Positions 1 to 5,821 of a stretch of DNA of 12,644 nt are shown piece after piece. The notes under the pieces were generated by a model. It was given only the letters and a program-made list of their open reading frames with translations, was not told where the DNA came from and did no database searches. The stretch is from Baffinella frigidus. Lineage: Eukaryota > Cryptophyceae > Cryptomonadales > Baffinellaceae. The stretch lies in NCBI GenBank assembly GCA_026770585.1, contig MU646316.1:134079-146722 (forward strand). Direction: 5' to 3'. Positions within the stretch are counted from its first letter, which is position 1, and every line of letters begins with the position of its first letter. Position numbers and translations under genes: made by a program.

Positions 1-138
1 CACCCTACACCCTACACCCTGCACCCTACAACCTACACCCTACACCCTACACCCTACACCTCACACCCTGCACCCTGCACCCTACACCCTACACCCTACA
101 CCCTACACCCTACACCCTACACCCTACATCCCACACCC
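1..138. repeat. 7-bp minisatellite, telomere-like (CCCTACA/CCCTGCA)
   Basis: The first 138 bases are a head-to-tail array of a 7-bp unit, mostly CCCTACA with interspersed CCCTGCA and a few odd units (CCTCACA, CCCACAC). The C-rich strand runs 5' to 3', as a left-hand chromosome end would. The unit differs from the plant and green-algal telomere repeat (CCCTAAA), and the array is degenerate, so I call it a telomere-like minisatellite and not a telomere. A purer CCCTGCA array in the same orientation closes the window. Confidence 0.9.
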
Positions 139-243
139 TATCCCTTAAGTGGCCAAGGGGTCATATTTGACCCCAACGAGGTCCTAGGTAGGTCCTAGGG
201 CCTTAAGGTAGGGCGTATGATCCTACTGGCCACTCAAGGGATA
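139..243. mobile_element. Family A MITE, copy A1
   Basis: A short inverted-repeat element of 101 bp (141-241) flanked by TA on both sides. Its ends are TCCCTTAAGTGGCC and the near-complement GGCCACTCAAGGGA. Just inside the left end is a subterminal palindrome (GGGGTCA...TGACCCC), and the core carries CCTAGG and AGGGCGTATGATCCTAC motifs shared with the other A copies. It has no coding capacity. TA flanks suggest mobilisation by a Tc1/mariner-like or other TA-targeting transposase (inference). Confidence 0.8.
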
Positions 244-410
244 CCGTAGGCCCTATGACCTTTGTCCTATCCTATACCCTTTACCCTATCCCTCAGCCCT
301 CAACCTCTCTCTCCCTGTCTCGCTTGCTCCTCCCAAGGCGTCTACACCGTGCGTTCGGAGACACAAAAAAAATGTTCACACACCACAGTTTTTGCCCTGA
401 ATCACGTGCC

Positions 411-512
411 TATCCCTGAAGTGGCCAGCAGGTGGCCAGTAGGCTCATACGCCCTACTGTTGGGCCCTAGGACCTGCCTAGGACCCGAGACCCCCTGGCC
501 ACTTGAGGGATG
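411..512. mobile_element. Family A MITE, copy A2 (opposite orientation)
   Basis: A 98-bp element (413-510) with ends TCCCTGAAGTGGCC and GGCCACTTGAGGGA. It is flanked by TA on the left and TG on the right, the latter probably a decayed TA. Core orientation is reversed relative to A1: TAGGCTCATACGCCCTA comes near the left end, then CCTAGGACCTGCCTAGG. Confidence 0.78.
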
Positions 513-757
513 CGCAGACAACCCGAGCTTTCCTCGAAAAAGCCATTTGATCAATCAACGGCGCATCCCCAAAATTGCAGTTTCTGTCACGAACCAGAAT
601 ACGCCTCAGCTGTAATGCACGTGACACGGTGTGCGTATGTAACTAGTGTGTACTGAGTATCAGAACAACAGGCGTCATGGCAGCTCCTGTGAGCCTCGGT
701 CAGACAGGTGACGAGCCTCGGGTGGTTGACTAATGAAGGTTCCCTACATGTACAGTA
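513..757. other. No gene seen; one short L repeat
   Basis: No coding signal or element end is visible between A2 and the B1 cluster apart from repeat L at 688-721. Open frames here overlap A2 and show no codon signal. Confidence 0.5.
688..721 (+). repeat. Repeat L, 34 bp, inverted copy at 1678
   Basis: TGTGAGCCTCGGTC followed by AGACAGGTGACGAGCCTCGG recurs in reverse complement at 1678-1711 with one mismatch. The unit also contains GAGCCTCGG twice. Confidence 0.75.
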
Positions 758-936
758 GGCCCTATGGTGGTCCTAGGGAGGCCCTACAGGGGTACCTCGC
801 TCATAAGAAAGCGGCACCCCCATAGCACCACCATAGGGCCCTACGCATAGCCCTACTGTAGGGTCCTAGGAGGAGGCGGTTTCTTATGAGCGAGGTACCC
901 CTGTACCTAGGGCCCTATGGTGGTCCTAGGGGGGCC
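758..936. mobile_element. Family B MITE B1 between 26-bp direct repeats
   Basis: B1 (787-903) is near-palindromic, with ends CAGGGGTACCTCGCTCATAA and its complement, flanked by TA (785-786 and 904-905). Outside the TA lie direct repeats of 26 bp with one mismatch (758-783 and 911-936) reading GGCCCTATGGTGG followed by TCCTAGGGAGGCC. These flanks look like B-core sequence, so B1 may have inserted into an older B copy. There is no open frame of its own. Confidence 0.8.
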
Positions 937-979
937 AGCCGGGCGCGCAGGAGCCCTGCCGCTGACTGCCAGAGATTCT

Positions 980-1091
980 GGGGATACAACCCCGTGTAAA
1001 GTCACTCCGGACATCCTACACAGGGTTGTATCCTCCGGCCATCCTACACGGGGGTGTATCCTCCGGCCATCCTACACGGGGTGGTATCCCC
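980..1091. mobile_element. Foldback element M7 with internal 28-bp tandem repeat
   Basis: The 19-bp ends GGGGATACAACCCCGTGTA (980-998) and TACACGGGGTGGTATCCCC (1073-1091) are inverted repeats with one mismatch. Inside is a 28-bp tandem repeat (1015-1042, 1043-1070, partial 1071-1091) with the core GTATCCTCCGGCCAT. No clear target duplication was found. Confidence 0.7.
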
Positions 1092-1227
1092 AAAGGGACC
1101 GCACTACAGGCTGCTCGAGCTGTCTCGGGTGACTCCTGTCATGCCCCAGAAGGGGGGGGGGCGGCACGGCACCGGGCATCAAGCCACCCCCGACCCACCC
1201 AACCTCCTCTCAAAAATTCAAAAATGA

Positions 1228-1249
1228 TACAGGGTTCTGAAACCCTGTA
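1228..1249. other. Perfect hairpin beside B2
   Basis: TACAGGGTT and AACCCTGTA form a perfect 9-bp stem with a 4-nt loop. It lies 11 bp left of B2 and, like B, starts TA-CAGGG. Confidence 0.6.
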
Positions 1250-1258
1250 CGACACGCG

Positions 1259-1372
1259 TACAGGGGTACCTTACTCGCAAGAAACCAACCCCCCCCAGGA
1301 CCTTACAGTAGGCCTATGCCTGGGGCCCTATGGTGGCCTCTAGGGGGGGTGGCGGTTTCTTATGAGCGAGGA
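1259..1372. mobile_element. Family B MITE, copy B2 (right end truncated)
   Basis: Starts TA-CAGGGGTACC at 1259 and runs through the CCTAGG-rich core to GGCGGTTTCTTATGAGCGAGG, where the terminal TACCCCTG is missing. It abuts B3. Confidence 0.75.
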
Positions 1373-1373
1373 A

Positions 1374-1488
1374 CAGGGGTACCTCGCTCATAAGAAACTG
1401 CCCCCCCCATAGGACCACCACAGGGCCCTAGGAACGGTCCTTGTGTAGGGTCCTAGGGGGGGTGGCGGTTTCTTATGAGCGAGGTACC
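1374..1488. mobile_element. Family B MITE, copy B3 (right end truncated)
   Basis: Begins CAGGGGTACCTCGCTCATAA and ends at GAGCGAGGTACC, losing the last CCTG. Family F sequence begins within two bases of the break. B2 and B3 form a head-to-tail pair. Confidence 0.78.
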
Positions 1489-1489
1489 T

Positions 1490-1566
1490 CATGGCCTTTC
1501 TACAGAACAAAATCCGGTGTCCGCCTATGTTGGGAGCTTGAAGAACCTAAAGGACCTAAAGGACCC
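1490..1566 (+). repeat. Family F repeat, copy F1
   Basis: CATGGCCTTTCTACAGAACA begins a segment shared with F2 and F4. One frame reads VRLCWELEEPKGPKGP, with the tail from a doubled CCTAAAGGA. It is not a gene on its own. Whether the repeat derives from a coding sequence is open. Confidence 0.7.
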
Positions 1567-1677
1567 TTCTCCTGGATGCCAAGCGCGCAACACCCTCACT
1601 GGCGTTGCGGCTGACATCCGCGCACCAAAAAAATCCCGGGAAAAATCTCCCGGGAAAAACCTCCAGGGAACCAGCTA

Positions 1678-1711
1678 CCGAGGCTCGTCACCTGTCCGAC
1701 CGAGGCTCACA
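1678..1711 (-). repeat. Repeat L, inverted copy
   Basis: Reverse complement of 688-721 with one mismatch. It lies downstream of a small ATCCCGGGAAAAA duplication (1632-1660). Confidence 0.75.
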
Positions 1712-1757
1712 ACCAGCAACCCGGGCGCGGCTCGTGCCCCGCAGTCGATTTCCCACA

Positions 1758-2104
1758 TCGATGCAGGGAGCTCCCCCCCTCGAACATGCAGGGAGCGTCC
1801 CCTTCAGGTCGATGGAGGGAGCATTCCCCTCAGATCGATGCAGGGAGCTCCCCCCCTCGACAGGGGGGCTTGATGTGATCCGAAAGGACGCATGGCCTTT
1901 CTACAGAACCAGTTCCGGCGTCCGCCTATGTTGGGAGCTCGAAGAACCTAAAGGACCTAAAGGACCCCTCGAACATGCATGGAGCTCCCCCCTCGAACAT
2001 GCAGAGAGCGTCACCCTCATACTAATGCGGGGAACTCCCCCCCTCGAACATGCGGGGAGCGTTCCCTTCGAAGCGGGAGCGTCCCCCTCAGATCGATGGG
2101 GGGA
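1758..2104. repeat. GC-rich minisatellite interrupted by F2
   Basis: Degenerate units of roughly 20-30 bp built from CCCCTCGAACATGCAGGGAG and ATCGATGCAGGGAGC variants. Units occur at about 1758-1866 and 1967-2104, separated by F2. Long open frames here (peptides such as RTCRERPLQ) are a by-product of the repeat, since several frames are open on the same bases. Confidence 0.7.
1872..1966 (+). repeat. Family F repeat, copy F2
   Basis: Begins GTGATCCGAAAGGACGCATG, runs through CTACAGAACCAGTTCCGGCG to the doubled CCTAAAGGA. It encodes the same VRLCWELEEPKGPKGP reading as F1. It sits inside the minisatellite, with similar units on both sides. Confidence 0.72.
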
Positions 2105-2125
2105 GCCTTCCTCGGGAAGAAGCGG

Positions 2126-2241
2126 TACAGGGGTACCTCGCTCATAAGAAACCGCCCCCTCTCCTAGGACCCTACAGTAGGCCTATGCGTAGGGCCCTCT
2201 GGTGGTCCCAGGGGGGGTGGGCGTTTCTTGTGAGCGACGTA
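2126..2241. mobile_element. Family B MITE, copy B4
   Basis: TA-CAGGGGTACCTCGCTCATAA at 2126 to GTTTCTTGTGAGCGACG-TA at 2241. The last few right-end bases are lost, and the right TA (2240-2241) is also the left TA of B5. This is the second head-to-tail B pair in the window. Confidence 0.78.
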
Positions 2242-2360
2242 CAGGGGTACCTCGCTCATAAGAAACGCCCCCCCCCCTAGGACCACCGTAGGGCCCTAGG
2301 GGTAGGCCTGCTGTAGGGTCCTAGGAGGAGGCGGTTTCTTATGAGCGAGGTACCCCTGTA
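2240..2360. mobile_element. Family B MITE, copy B5 (complete)
   Basis: Complete element 2242-2358 with both ends intact (CAGGGGTACC...GGTACCCCTG), TA at each side, and a core with CCTAGGACCACCGTAGGGCC. It is one of the best copies for defining the family. Confidence 0.85.
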
Positions 2361-2381
2361 GCGTTGGATGAGGCATTCCAC

Positions 2382-2551
2382 AGAAGTGGTAGAGTTGGAA
2401 GAGGGTGCCCCCTCGACGCCCGGCTGAGGGTATCGTGTCGGAACATGACAAGGCAGTCACCTCGGACAGTTGGCTTCGGCGGTCACGCGGGCGCTCAAGA
2501 GCCTGCCGGCGGGGCAGAAGTGGTAGAGTTGGAAGAGGGTGTCCTCTCGAC
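2382..2551. repeat. Direct repeat, about 36 bp
   Basis: AGAAGTGGTAGAGTTGGAAG plus AGGGTG and a CCTCGACG-like tail occurs at 2382-2418 and 2516-2551. The spacer carries a diverged copy of the 2846-2929 repeat (GAGCCTGCCGGCGGGGC). Confidence 0.65.
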
Positions 2552-2580
2552 GGTCGGAGACGCGGTCGCTAGAGTTGGAG

Positions 2581-2672
2581 GCGAGCGAGAGCGAGCGAAA
2601 GAGAGAGAGACAGCGCGCGCGCGCGCGCGCGTGTGAGAGAGAGCGAGCGCGAGAGAGAGAGAGCGAGATAGT
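2581..2672. repeat. GA microsatellite with a (GC)n/GTGTG core
   Basis: (GA)n and GAGCGA-type tracts flank an alternating purine-pyrimidine run at 2613-2635, CG repeats ending GTGTG. The run could adopt Z-DNA (sequence-based inference). Confidence 0.85.
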
Positions 2673-2703
2673 TGGAAGAGGGCCGTCGTCGCTAGGGTCC
2701 TCG

Positions 2704-2796
2704 CTAGAGTTGGAACAAAGCGCCGTCCTCAGAGGCGTTGATGACGATGAGAAGGTCGTCGTTCTGCTGCTCCAGAGACTTGATCGTGTGCTGCAT
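2704..2796 (-). CDS. Coiled-coil-like exon candidate, copy 1 (30 codons)
   Basis: Read on the minus strand from an ATG directly after GTGCAG, the frame gives MQHTIKSLEQQNDDLLIVIN, then ASEDGALFQL and a stop. Hydrophobic and charged residues are spaced as in an amphipathic helix. The preceding CAG could be a 3' splice site, making this an internal or terminal exon, or a relic. A near-identical 65-bp copy lies at 3084-3179, after which the two C-terminal tails differ. I do not recognise the protein. Opposite-strand frames exist over the same bases, and the segment is too short for codon statistics to settle it. Confidence 0.25.
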   Translation of the reverse strand: MQHTIKSLEQQNDDLLIVINASEDGALFQL

Positions 2797-2845
2797 CTGC
2801 ACCCACGAACCCCGCGCACTTCAGTCAACCACAGAACCAGTCAAG

Positions 2846-2929
2846 TGGAACACGCAAGGCAGTCACGACCGACCGTCTGGCTTCGGCGTCCGTTCACGAG
2901 CCTGCCGGCGGGGCTGTTCCACGCGTCAC
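2846..2929 (+). repeat. About 80-bp repeat with GTGGAACA/TGTTCCAC ends
   Basis: Starts GTGGAACACGCAAGGCAGTC and ends GGCGGGGCTGTTCCACG, so its own ends are inverted. A reverse-complement copy lies at 3376-3454 and a diverged copy at about 2446-2520. CAGTCAACCACAGAACCAGT occurs on both sides (2820 and 2932). Confidence 0.72.
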
Positions 2930-3035
2930 TTCAGTCAACCACAGAACCAGTCAAGCGTATCACGGGAGCCCCTCGTTAGCAGCACCGTCTAGCTCTGTCT
3001 CAGTCTGTTTGGGCTACACGATCCTGCATCCTTGA

Positions 3036-3109
3036 GGTCCTTTAGGTTTTAAATGCTCCCAACATATGCCAACGACACGCCCTTCAGTAGAAAGGACCGG
3101 GGATCCGAT
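3036..3109 (-). repeat. Family F repeat, copy F3 (inverted)
   Basis: On the minus strand this reads GGATCCCCGGTCCTTTCTAC, ACGCCCTTC-type bases, CATATGTTGGGAGC and CCTAAAGGACC, matching the right half of F4. It abuts exon candidate copy 2. Confidence 0.6.
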
Positions 3110-3179
3110 TCTCGGAGGCGTTGATCACGATACGAAGGTCGTCGTTCTGCTGCTCCAGAGACTTGATCGTGTGCTGCAT
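3084..3179 (-). CDS. Coiled-coil-like exon candidate, copy 2 (31 codons)
   Basis: Same start as the 2704-2796 copy: GTGCAG then an ATG, giving MQHTIKSLEQQNDDLRIVIN followed by ASENRIPGPFY and a stop that lies in F3 sequence. Only a few bases differ from copy 1 across the shared 65 bp. The bases just upstream on this strand (from 3180) belong to family G, whose other copies also end at an AG before an open frame. This is the main reason to suspect a real intron-exon junction. The protein is unidentified. Confidence 0.3.
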   Translation of the reverse strand: MQHTIKSLEQQNDDLRIVINASENRIPGPFY

Positions 3180-3272
3180 CTGCACAGAGATAACTTTGAG
3201 GATTTTCTGGTGTAAAATTGGTCACGTAACACCCCATAATCCGGCCCCAAATTCAAATTTGAAACACCCACC
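3180..3272 (-). repeat. Family G, copy G1: putative intron 3' end
   Basis: On the minus strand: GTTACGTGACCAATTTTACA, then CCAGAAAATCCTCAAAGTTA, then TCTCTGTGCAG. It aligns with G2 (4380-4440) and G3 (11570-11645) over at least 60 nt and ends at the same AG. Here the AG is followed by the MQHTIKSLEQQ frame. Confidence 0.55.
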
Positions 3273-3375
3273 CAATCCGCTGAGAATCCACGATCACGCA
3301 GTTTGTCAAGAACACGCACCGACGCAACGCACACCACCAACGCACACCACCAGCCCCGCACAACACCCGCGGTGC

Positions 3376-3454
3376 GTGGAACAGCCCCGCCGGCAGGCTC
3401 GTGAACGGACGCCGAAGCCAGACGGTCGGTCGTGACTGCCTTGCGTGTTCCACT
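3376..3454 (-). repeat. Inverted copy of the 2846 repeat
   Basis: Reverse complement of 2846-2929 with very few changes (GTGGAACAGCCCCGCCGGCA ... GCGTGTTCCAC). Together the two copies could form a large stem around 2930-3375. Confidence 0.72.
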
Positions 3455-3786
3455 CCCGACCGGGTGGGGGGGACGCTGTGTGGCCTGGCCGTGTGCAGGA
3501 CCAGAGATGCGAAAAGCTGATTCCAAGACACTCAACCCAAGGAACGCACACCACCCGCGCGCTCCAGTCAACCGTGTCACGGGAGCCCAATGCGTACGGG
3601 TTTCCTGAAATTGTGTGTGGGGTGGCCTTCCCGGCAATGCGTACGGGGAGGCCTCGGGCAGTTAGGAGGTGGAGATAGAATCCATCCGGAAACTGCTCGT
3701 AAGAGCGGCCGACACGGGGTACAGTGAGTAGCACAATGCGTACGGCATGTGCGGAGCTGACGCTGATCTTTTGGCAACGAATTACC
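3455..3786. other. No gene seen; scattered short repeats
   Basis: Contains three CAATGCGTACGG words (3589, 3637 and 3735), AACGCACACCACC (also near 3315-3345), and GTCACGGGAGCCC shared with 2960. Open frames on both strands overlap each other and show no domain or splice context I can support. Confidence 0.45.
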
Positions 3787-3866
3787 GATCTCTCGACACG
3801 GCGGGCTCGTATATGAAACTCAGTATGTCGTATATCAATCTCTGGGCGCGGGCAGATGGGACATAA
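3787..3866 (+). repeat. Family N repeat, single copy
   Basis: CTCTCGACACGGCGGGCTCG followed by TATATGAAACTCAGTATGTC and CTGGGCGCGGGCAGATGGG. This is the first of three copies; the other two are tandem at 4173-4334. Confidence 0.75.
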
Positions 3867-4155
3867 GCTTTGCCGGGAAGGCCGGGGGGTACCTCCTCTT
3901 AGGTCATACCGGGTGGGGGTGTTGGGGACGAATATGTATTGGGTTATTGCAGGTAAGGATATGCGGGCAGATGGCACGTACTGTTGCAACCTTGCTCTGG
4001 AGCGCGCGCGCGGCAGAACATTCCAACGTTAATTATTGTATGGTTTCTTGAGGAAACACGCCAACAGTCAGCAATTTGTCACGTCCCTCCCCGGATTCCC
4101 AGGGAGCAATGTGCCCCGTGGCCTCCCAGCGCCCCCCCGGCCTTCCCGGCAAAGC
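3867..4155. repeat. Segment bounded by 23-bp perfect inverted repeats
   Basis: GCTTTGCCGGGAAGGCC plus GGGGGG at 3867-3889 is exactly complementary to 4133-4155. The enclosed 243 bp includes a good 5' splice-site match (CAG|GTAAGG at 3950-3958), a GCGCGCGCGCGGCAG tract shared with 4350, and no supported gene. It could be a non-autonomous element, or two oppositely placed ends of an N-associated repeat. Confidence 0.55.
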
Positions 4156-4172
4156 GCGCGGAGGTTATCAAC

Positions 4173-4364
4173 CTCTCGACAAGGCGGGATCGTATATGAA
4201 ACTCAGTATATCGTATATCAATCTCTGGGCGCGGGCAGATGGGGCATACCGTCGCGACGTTGCAGGCTCGTATATGAAACTCAGTATATCGTATATCAAT
4301 CTCTGGGCGCGGGCAGATGGGGCATACCGTTGCAACCTTGCTCTGGAGCGCGCGCGCGGCAGCC
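4173..4364 (+). repeat. Family N tandem repeat, 78-bp period
   Basis: Two nearly identical units (4190-4267, and 4268 to about 4334) starting TCGTATATGAAACTCAGTAT and including TCTGGGCGCGGGCAGATGGG. The period is a multiple of three, so frames on both strands stay open (SYMKLSISYINLWARADGAY, or PICPRPEIDIRYTEF on the minus strand). The tail GTTGCAACCTTGCTCTGGAG plus a GC run is shared with 3983-4018. Confidence 0.8.
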
Positions 4365-4379
4365 GTCAGCCTGCACAGG

Positions 4380-4440
4380 AATTCCGGGTGTAACGTGACC
4401 AATTTGCATTAGAACAATCCTTCAAGTTAATTATCTTCAG
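4380..4440 (+). repeat. Family G, copy G2: putative intron 3' end
   Basis: AATTCCGGGTGTAACGTGAC, CAATTTGCATTAGAACAATC, CTTCAAGTTAATTATCTTCAG. It ends in a textbook 3' splice site (TTATCTTCAG) directly before the KLTFDER frame. It aligns with G3 along its full length and with G1. Confidence 0.6.
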
Positions 4441-4652
4441 GCAAGTTGACTTTTGATGAAAGGTTCGTAGTCCACCGTGTGGGGACTAAGGGTGGACGAC
4501 CTAATTCCGGCGTCAAATTATTTACGCGATTCCGTAATTGGGTGGACGACGTTAGTGTCAAACTAATTACGCGATTCCGTTGGGGTGCTACCGCATGCAT
4601 TACGGCAGGGTTATCCGTTAAGTGCCCATGGGGTGAATATTCCATGGGGTGA
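4441..4652 (+). pseudogene. KLTFDER exon candidate, cut by MITE A3
   Basis: Directly after the TTATCTTCAG acceptor the frame reads KLTFDERFVVHRVGTKGGRP, then NSGVKLFTRFRNWVDDVSVK, then LITRFRWGATACI. Two units of 15 codons repeat in frame (VKL-F/I-TRFR...), and the repeat period keeps the frame. From 4614 the frame runs into the end of MITE A3 and stops at 4650-4652, so the native C-terminus is lost. The first 39 bp recur with two changes at 11531-11569 behind a related G element. I recognise no family. Beyond A3, at 4742-4775 on the minus strand, the related peptide KGARPNPGVDPNSG is encoded, so the locus is rearranged. Confidence 0.35.
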
Positions 4653-4732
4653 ATATTCACCCCAACTCGCCCATAGGCAGGTCCTAGGGCCCTACCGTAA
4701 GGCGTATGAGCCTACTGGACACTTACGGGATA
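4612..4732. mobile_element. Family A MITE, copy A3
   Basis: Element 4614-4730 with ends TCCGTTAAGTG and CACTTACGGGA, flanked by TA (4612-4613, 4731-4732). It contains a duplicated CATGGGGTGAATATT and an 18-bp perfect palindrome GGGGTGAATATTCACCCC (4646-4663), then the shared core AGGTCCTAGGGCCCTACCGT. It interrupts the KLTFDER frame. Confidence 0.82.
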
Positions 4733-4741
4733 CGAAATGCC

Positions 4742-4792
4742 GGAATTAGGGTCGACGCCGGGATTAGGTCGCGCGCCCTTCCACTCAGCAGC
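4742..4792 (-). pseudogene. Inverted PNPGV/PNSG coding-like relic
   Basis: On the minus strand: AEWKGARPNPGVDPNSGIS. KG-x-RPN-x-GV matches the KGGRPNSGV part of the 4441 frame on the plus strand, and the nucleotide words CGACCTAAT-CCGGCGTC are shared. It looks like an inverted partial duplication across A3. It could equally be a simple CCTAATTCCGGCGTC repeat that happens to translate. Confidence 0.25.
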
Positions 4793-4804
4793 GGTGGAGG
4801 TCCT

Positions 4805-4918
4805 TTCCTCCCGGATATCCGGGGGAAAAGCGGTTAGAATCCAGAGCAATCGATAAGATTCTGGCACAGATCGTTTAGATGGACTGTTTTCGTGAAGCCC
4901 CCGGTGGCTGCTAAGTGG
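4805..4918 (+). repeat. Family J repeat, copy J1 (coding-like, with stops)
   Basis: Starts around a perfect palindrome CCCGGATATCCGGG (4810-4823) and ends GGTGGCTGCTAAGTGG. It aligns throughout with the reverse complement of 10162-10275. One frame reads RLESRAIDKILAQIV, stop, MDCFREAPGGC, stop; J2 has Gln codons at both stop positions. A second frame, RFWHRSFRWTVFVKPPVAAK, is open in J1 but broken in J2. Confidence 0.65.
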
Positions 4919-4949
4919 ATACGACAACGTATTGCCAAGAGAGGAGGAG

Positions 4950-5145
4950 CCACGCCAGAGGGCTCGAGGGAAACCGACGCCTTATCCACGCCAGATCTGG
5001 CGTCGTTGACTTGTTCCTAATCTCGCCTCAATTCTTGCACCGTGCATTTTCACTCTCGAATAAAGTCAATACGTGTCAATAAGAGTATTCAGGGGATTTC
5101 CCCTGAAAGATGTCAAAAGTGGTTGTTTCGAGCCCTATGGATTGG
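4950..5145 (+). mobile_element. Family H inverted-repeat element, copy H1
   Basis: Begins CCACGCCAGAGGGCTCGAGG and ends TCGAGCCCTATGGATTGG, an imperfect inverted repeat of its start. It carries a perfect 16-bp palindrome ACGCCAGATCTGGCGT (4988-5003) and an AGGGGATTTCCCCT dyad. It is about 70 bp longer than H2, the extra bases being AT-rich (about 5010-5085). Confidence 0.72.
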
Positions 5146-5241
5146 AGGGGCGTACGTTTCGACTTTGAGTTCCATGTTGTGGAATTCGACCTCCTTTTTG
5201 AGACTCTCGCCCTGCTTGAAAGACACGGGGTCAGAACACAT
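5113..5241 (-). CDS. Small open frame with exon-like core (42 aa)
   Basis: Minus-strand ATG frame: MCSDPVSFKQGESLKKEVEF, HNMELKVETYAPPIHRARNN, HF, stop. The core GESLKKEVEFHNMELKVET (5156-5211) is preceded by a good acceptor (CCCCGTGTCTTTCAAGCAG) and followed by a GT (GAAAC|GTACGC), so it could be a 56-nt exon. The C-terminal end overlaps H1. The open frame also extends upstream through SLALAFCTIVLL inside foldback M1. No homolog is recognised and both readings are speculative. Confidence 0.22.
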   Translation of the reverse strand: MCSDPVSFKQGESLKKEVEFHNMELKVETYAPPIHRARNNHF

Positions 5242-5255
5242 CAGCAGCACTATCG

Positions 5256-5415
5256 TGCAAAAAGCCAACGCCAGCGAGGTACCTAGAGCCTATAGATTGC
5301 CTACGGGAGGAGCCCTCCTCCTACGACTTTTAAAGACCTTTTGTTTTAAACGTCGTTGGAGGAGGAGGGGGTTCCTACCGTAGGCTAAGGGGTCCGCTGG
5401 CGTTGACTTTTCGCA
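5256..5415. mobile_element. Foldback element M1, 160 bp
   Basis: Arms run TGCAAAAAGCCAACGCCAGCG at the left (shown to 5276) and TGCGAAAAGTCAACGCCAGCG on the opposite strand from 5415. Further pairing is visible inside (CCTACGG/CCGTAGG, CCCTCCTCC/GGAGGAGG, TTTAAA). No clear target duplication. Confidence 0.75.
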
Positions 5416-5714
5416 TCAACTGTCGCATCGTGCTGCCCCGCAAATGGCACAGCTCACGTTTCCGAGGCGGGCCCGTTTCTTAAGGCTAATACAATTTTGT
5501 CACTTGGCACTACTCACTAATTTAGTACCACGACAGGCGGGGTTGCACCAGGCTCGAGACGACGGTGGACCCGACCGAATACCCCAGAGGTTCAAAGACC
5601 GGGCCGTACACTCGTTTCTGCTTGCGGAAGGCCGTAGGGTCCTCTTTGTCTGCTTCCGAGGACCTGGGGGGGGGATGGGGGGATGCATGTGTCAGGGTTA
5701 GGGGGGAGGAACAT
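5416..5714. other. No gene seen
   Basis: Open frames run through on both strands but have no recognisable motif, codon pattern or partner copy. A G-rich stretch (5665-5708) closes the segment. Confidence 0.45.
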
Positions 5715-5821
5715 AATTTAATAGAATGAAAATGGGCAACGAAGTTTACTACACAATTGATGTACTATTACTTGTACGAGCCTTCTGTGTAGTAAATTCC
5801 GTTACCCATTTTCAGTAAATT
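5715..5821. mobile_element. Foldback element M2, 107 bp
   Basis: AATTTAATAGAATGAAAATGGG...TTTACTACACA on the left pairs with TGTGTAGTAAATTCCGTTACCC...AATT on the right. The right arm and its flank (5786-5838, through ATGTTCCCGG) match 10096-10138, where the left arm is absent. Confidence 0.75.

Noticed and set aside
262-615. 117-codon plus-strand open frame
   Set aside because: Its middle is MITE A2, and the rest shows no codon bias, domain or copy elsewhere.
1475-2280. Several overlapping open frames rich in Arg, Ser, Gly and Pro
   Set aside because: They run across B, F and minisatellite repeats in three frames at once; the peptides are translations of repeat DNA.
2457-2828. 123-codon minus-strand frame with Ser/Leu/Arg repeats
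   Set aside because: Mostly the GA/GC microsatellite; the coiled-coil-like part of the same bases is in another frame.
3125-3989. Long minus-strand frames of 170 and 227 codons
   Set aside because: They overlap each other and cross the 80-bp inverted repeat and N repeat with no shared frame; no motif recognised.
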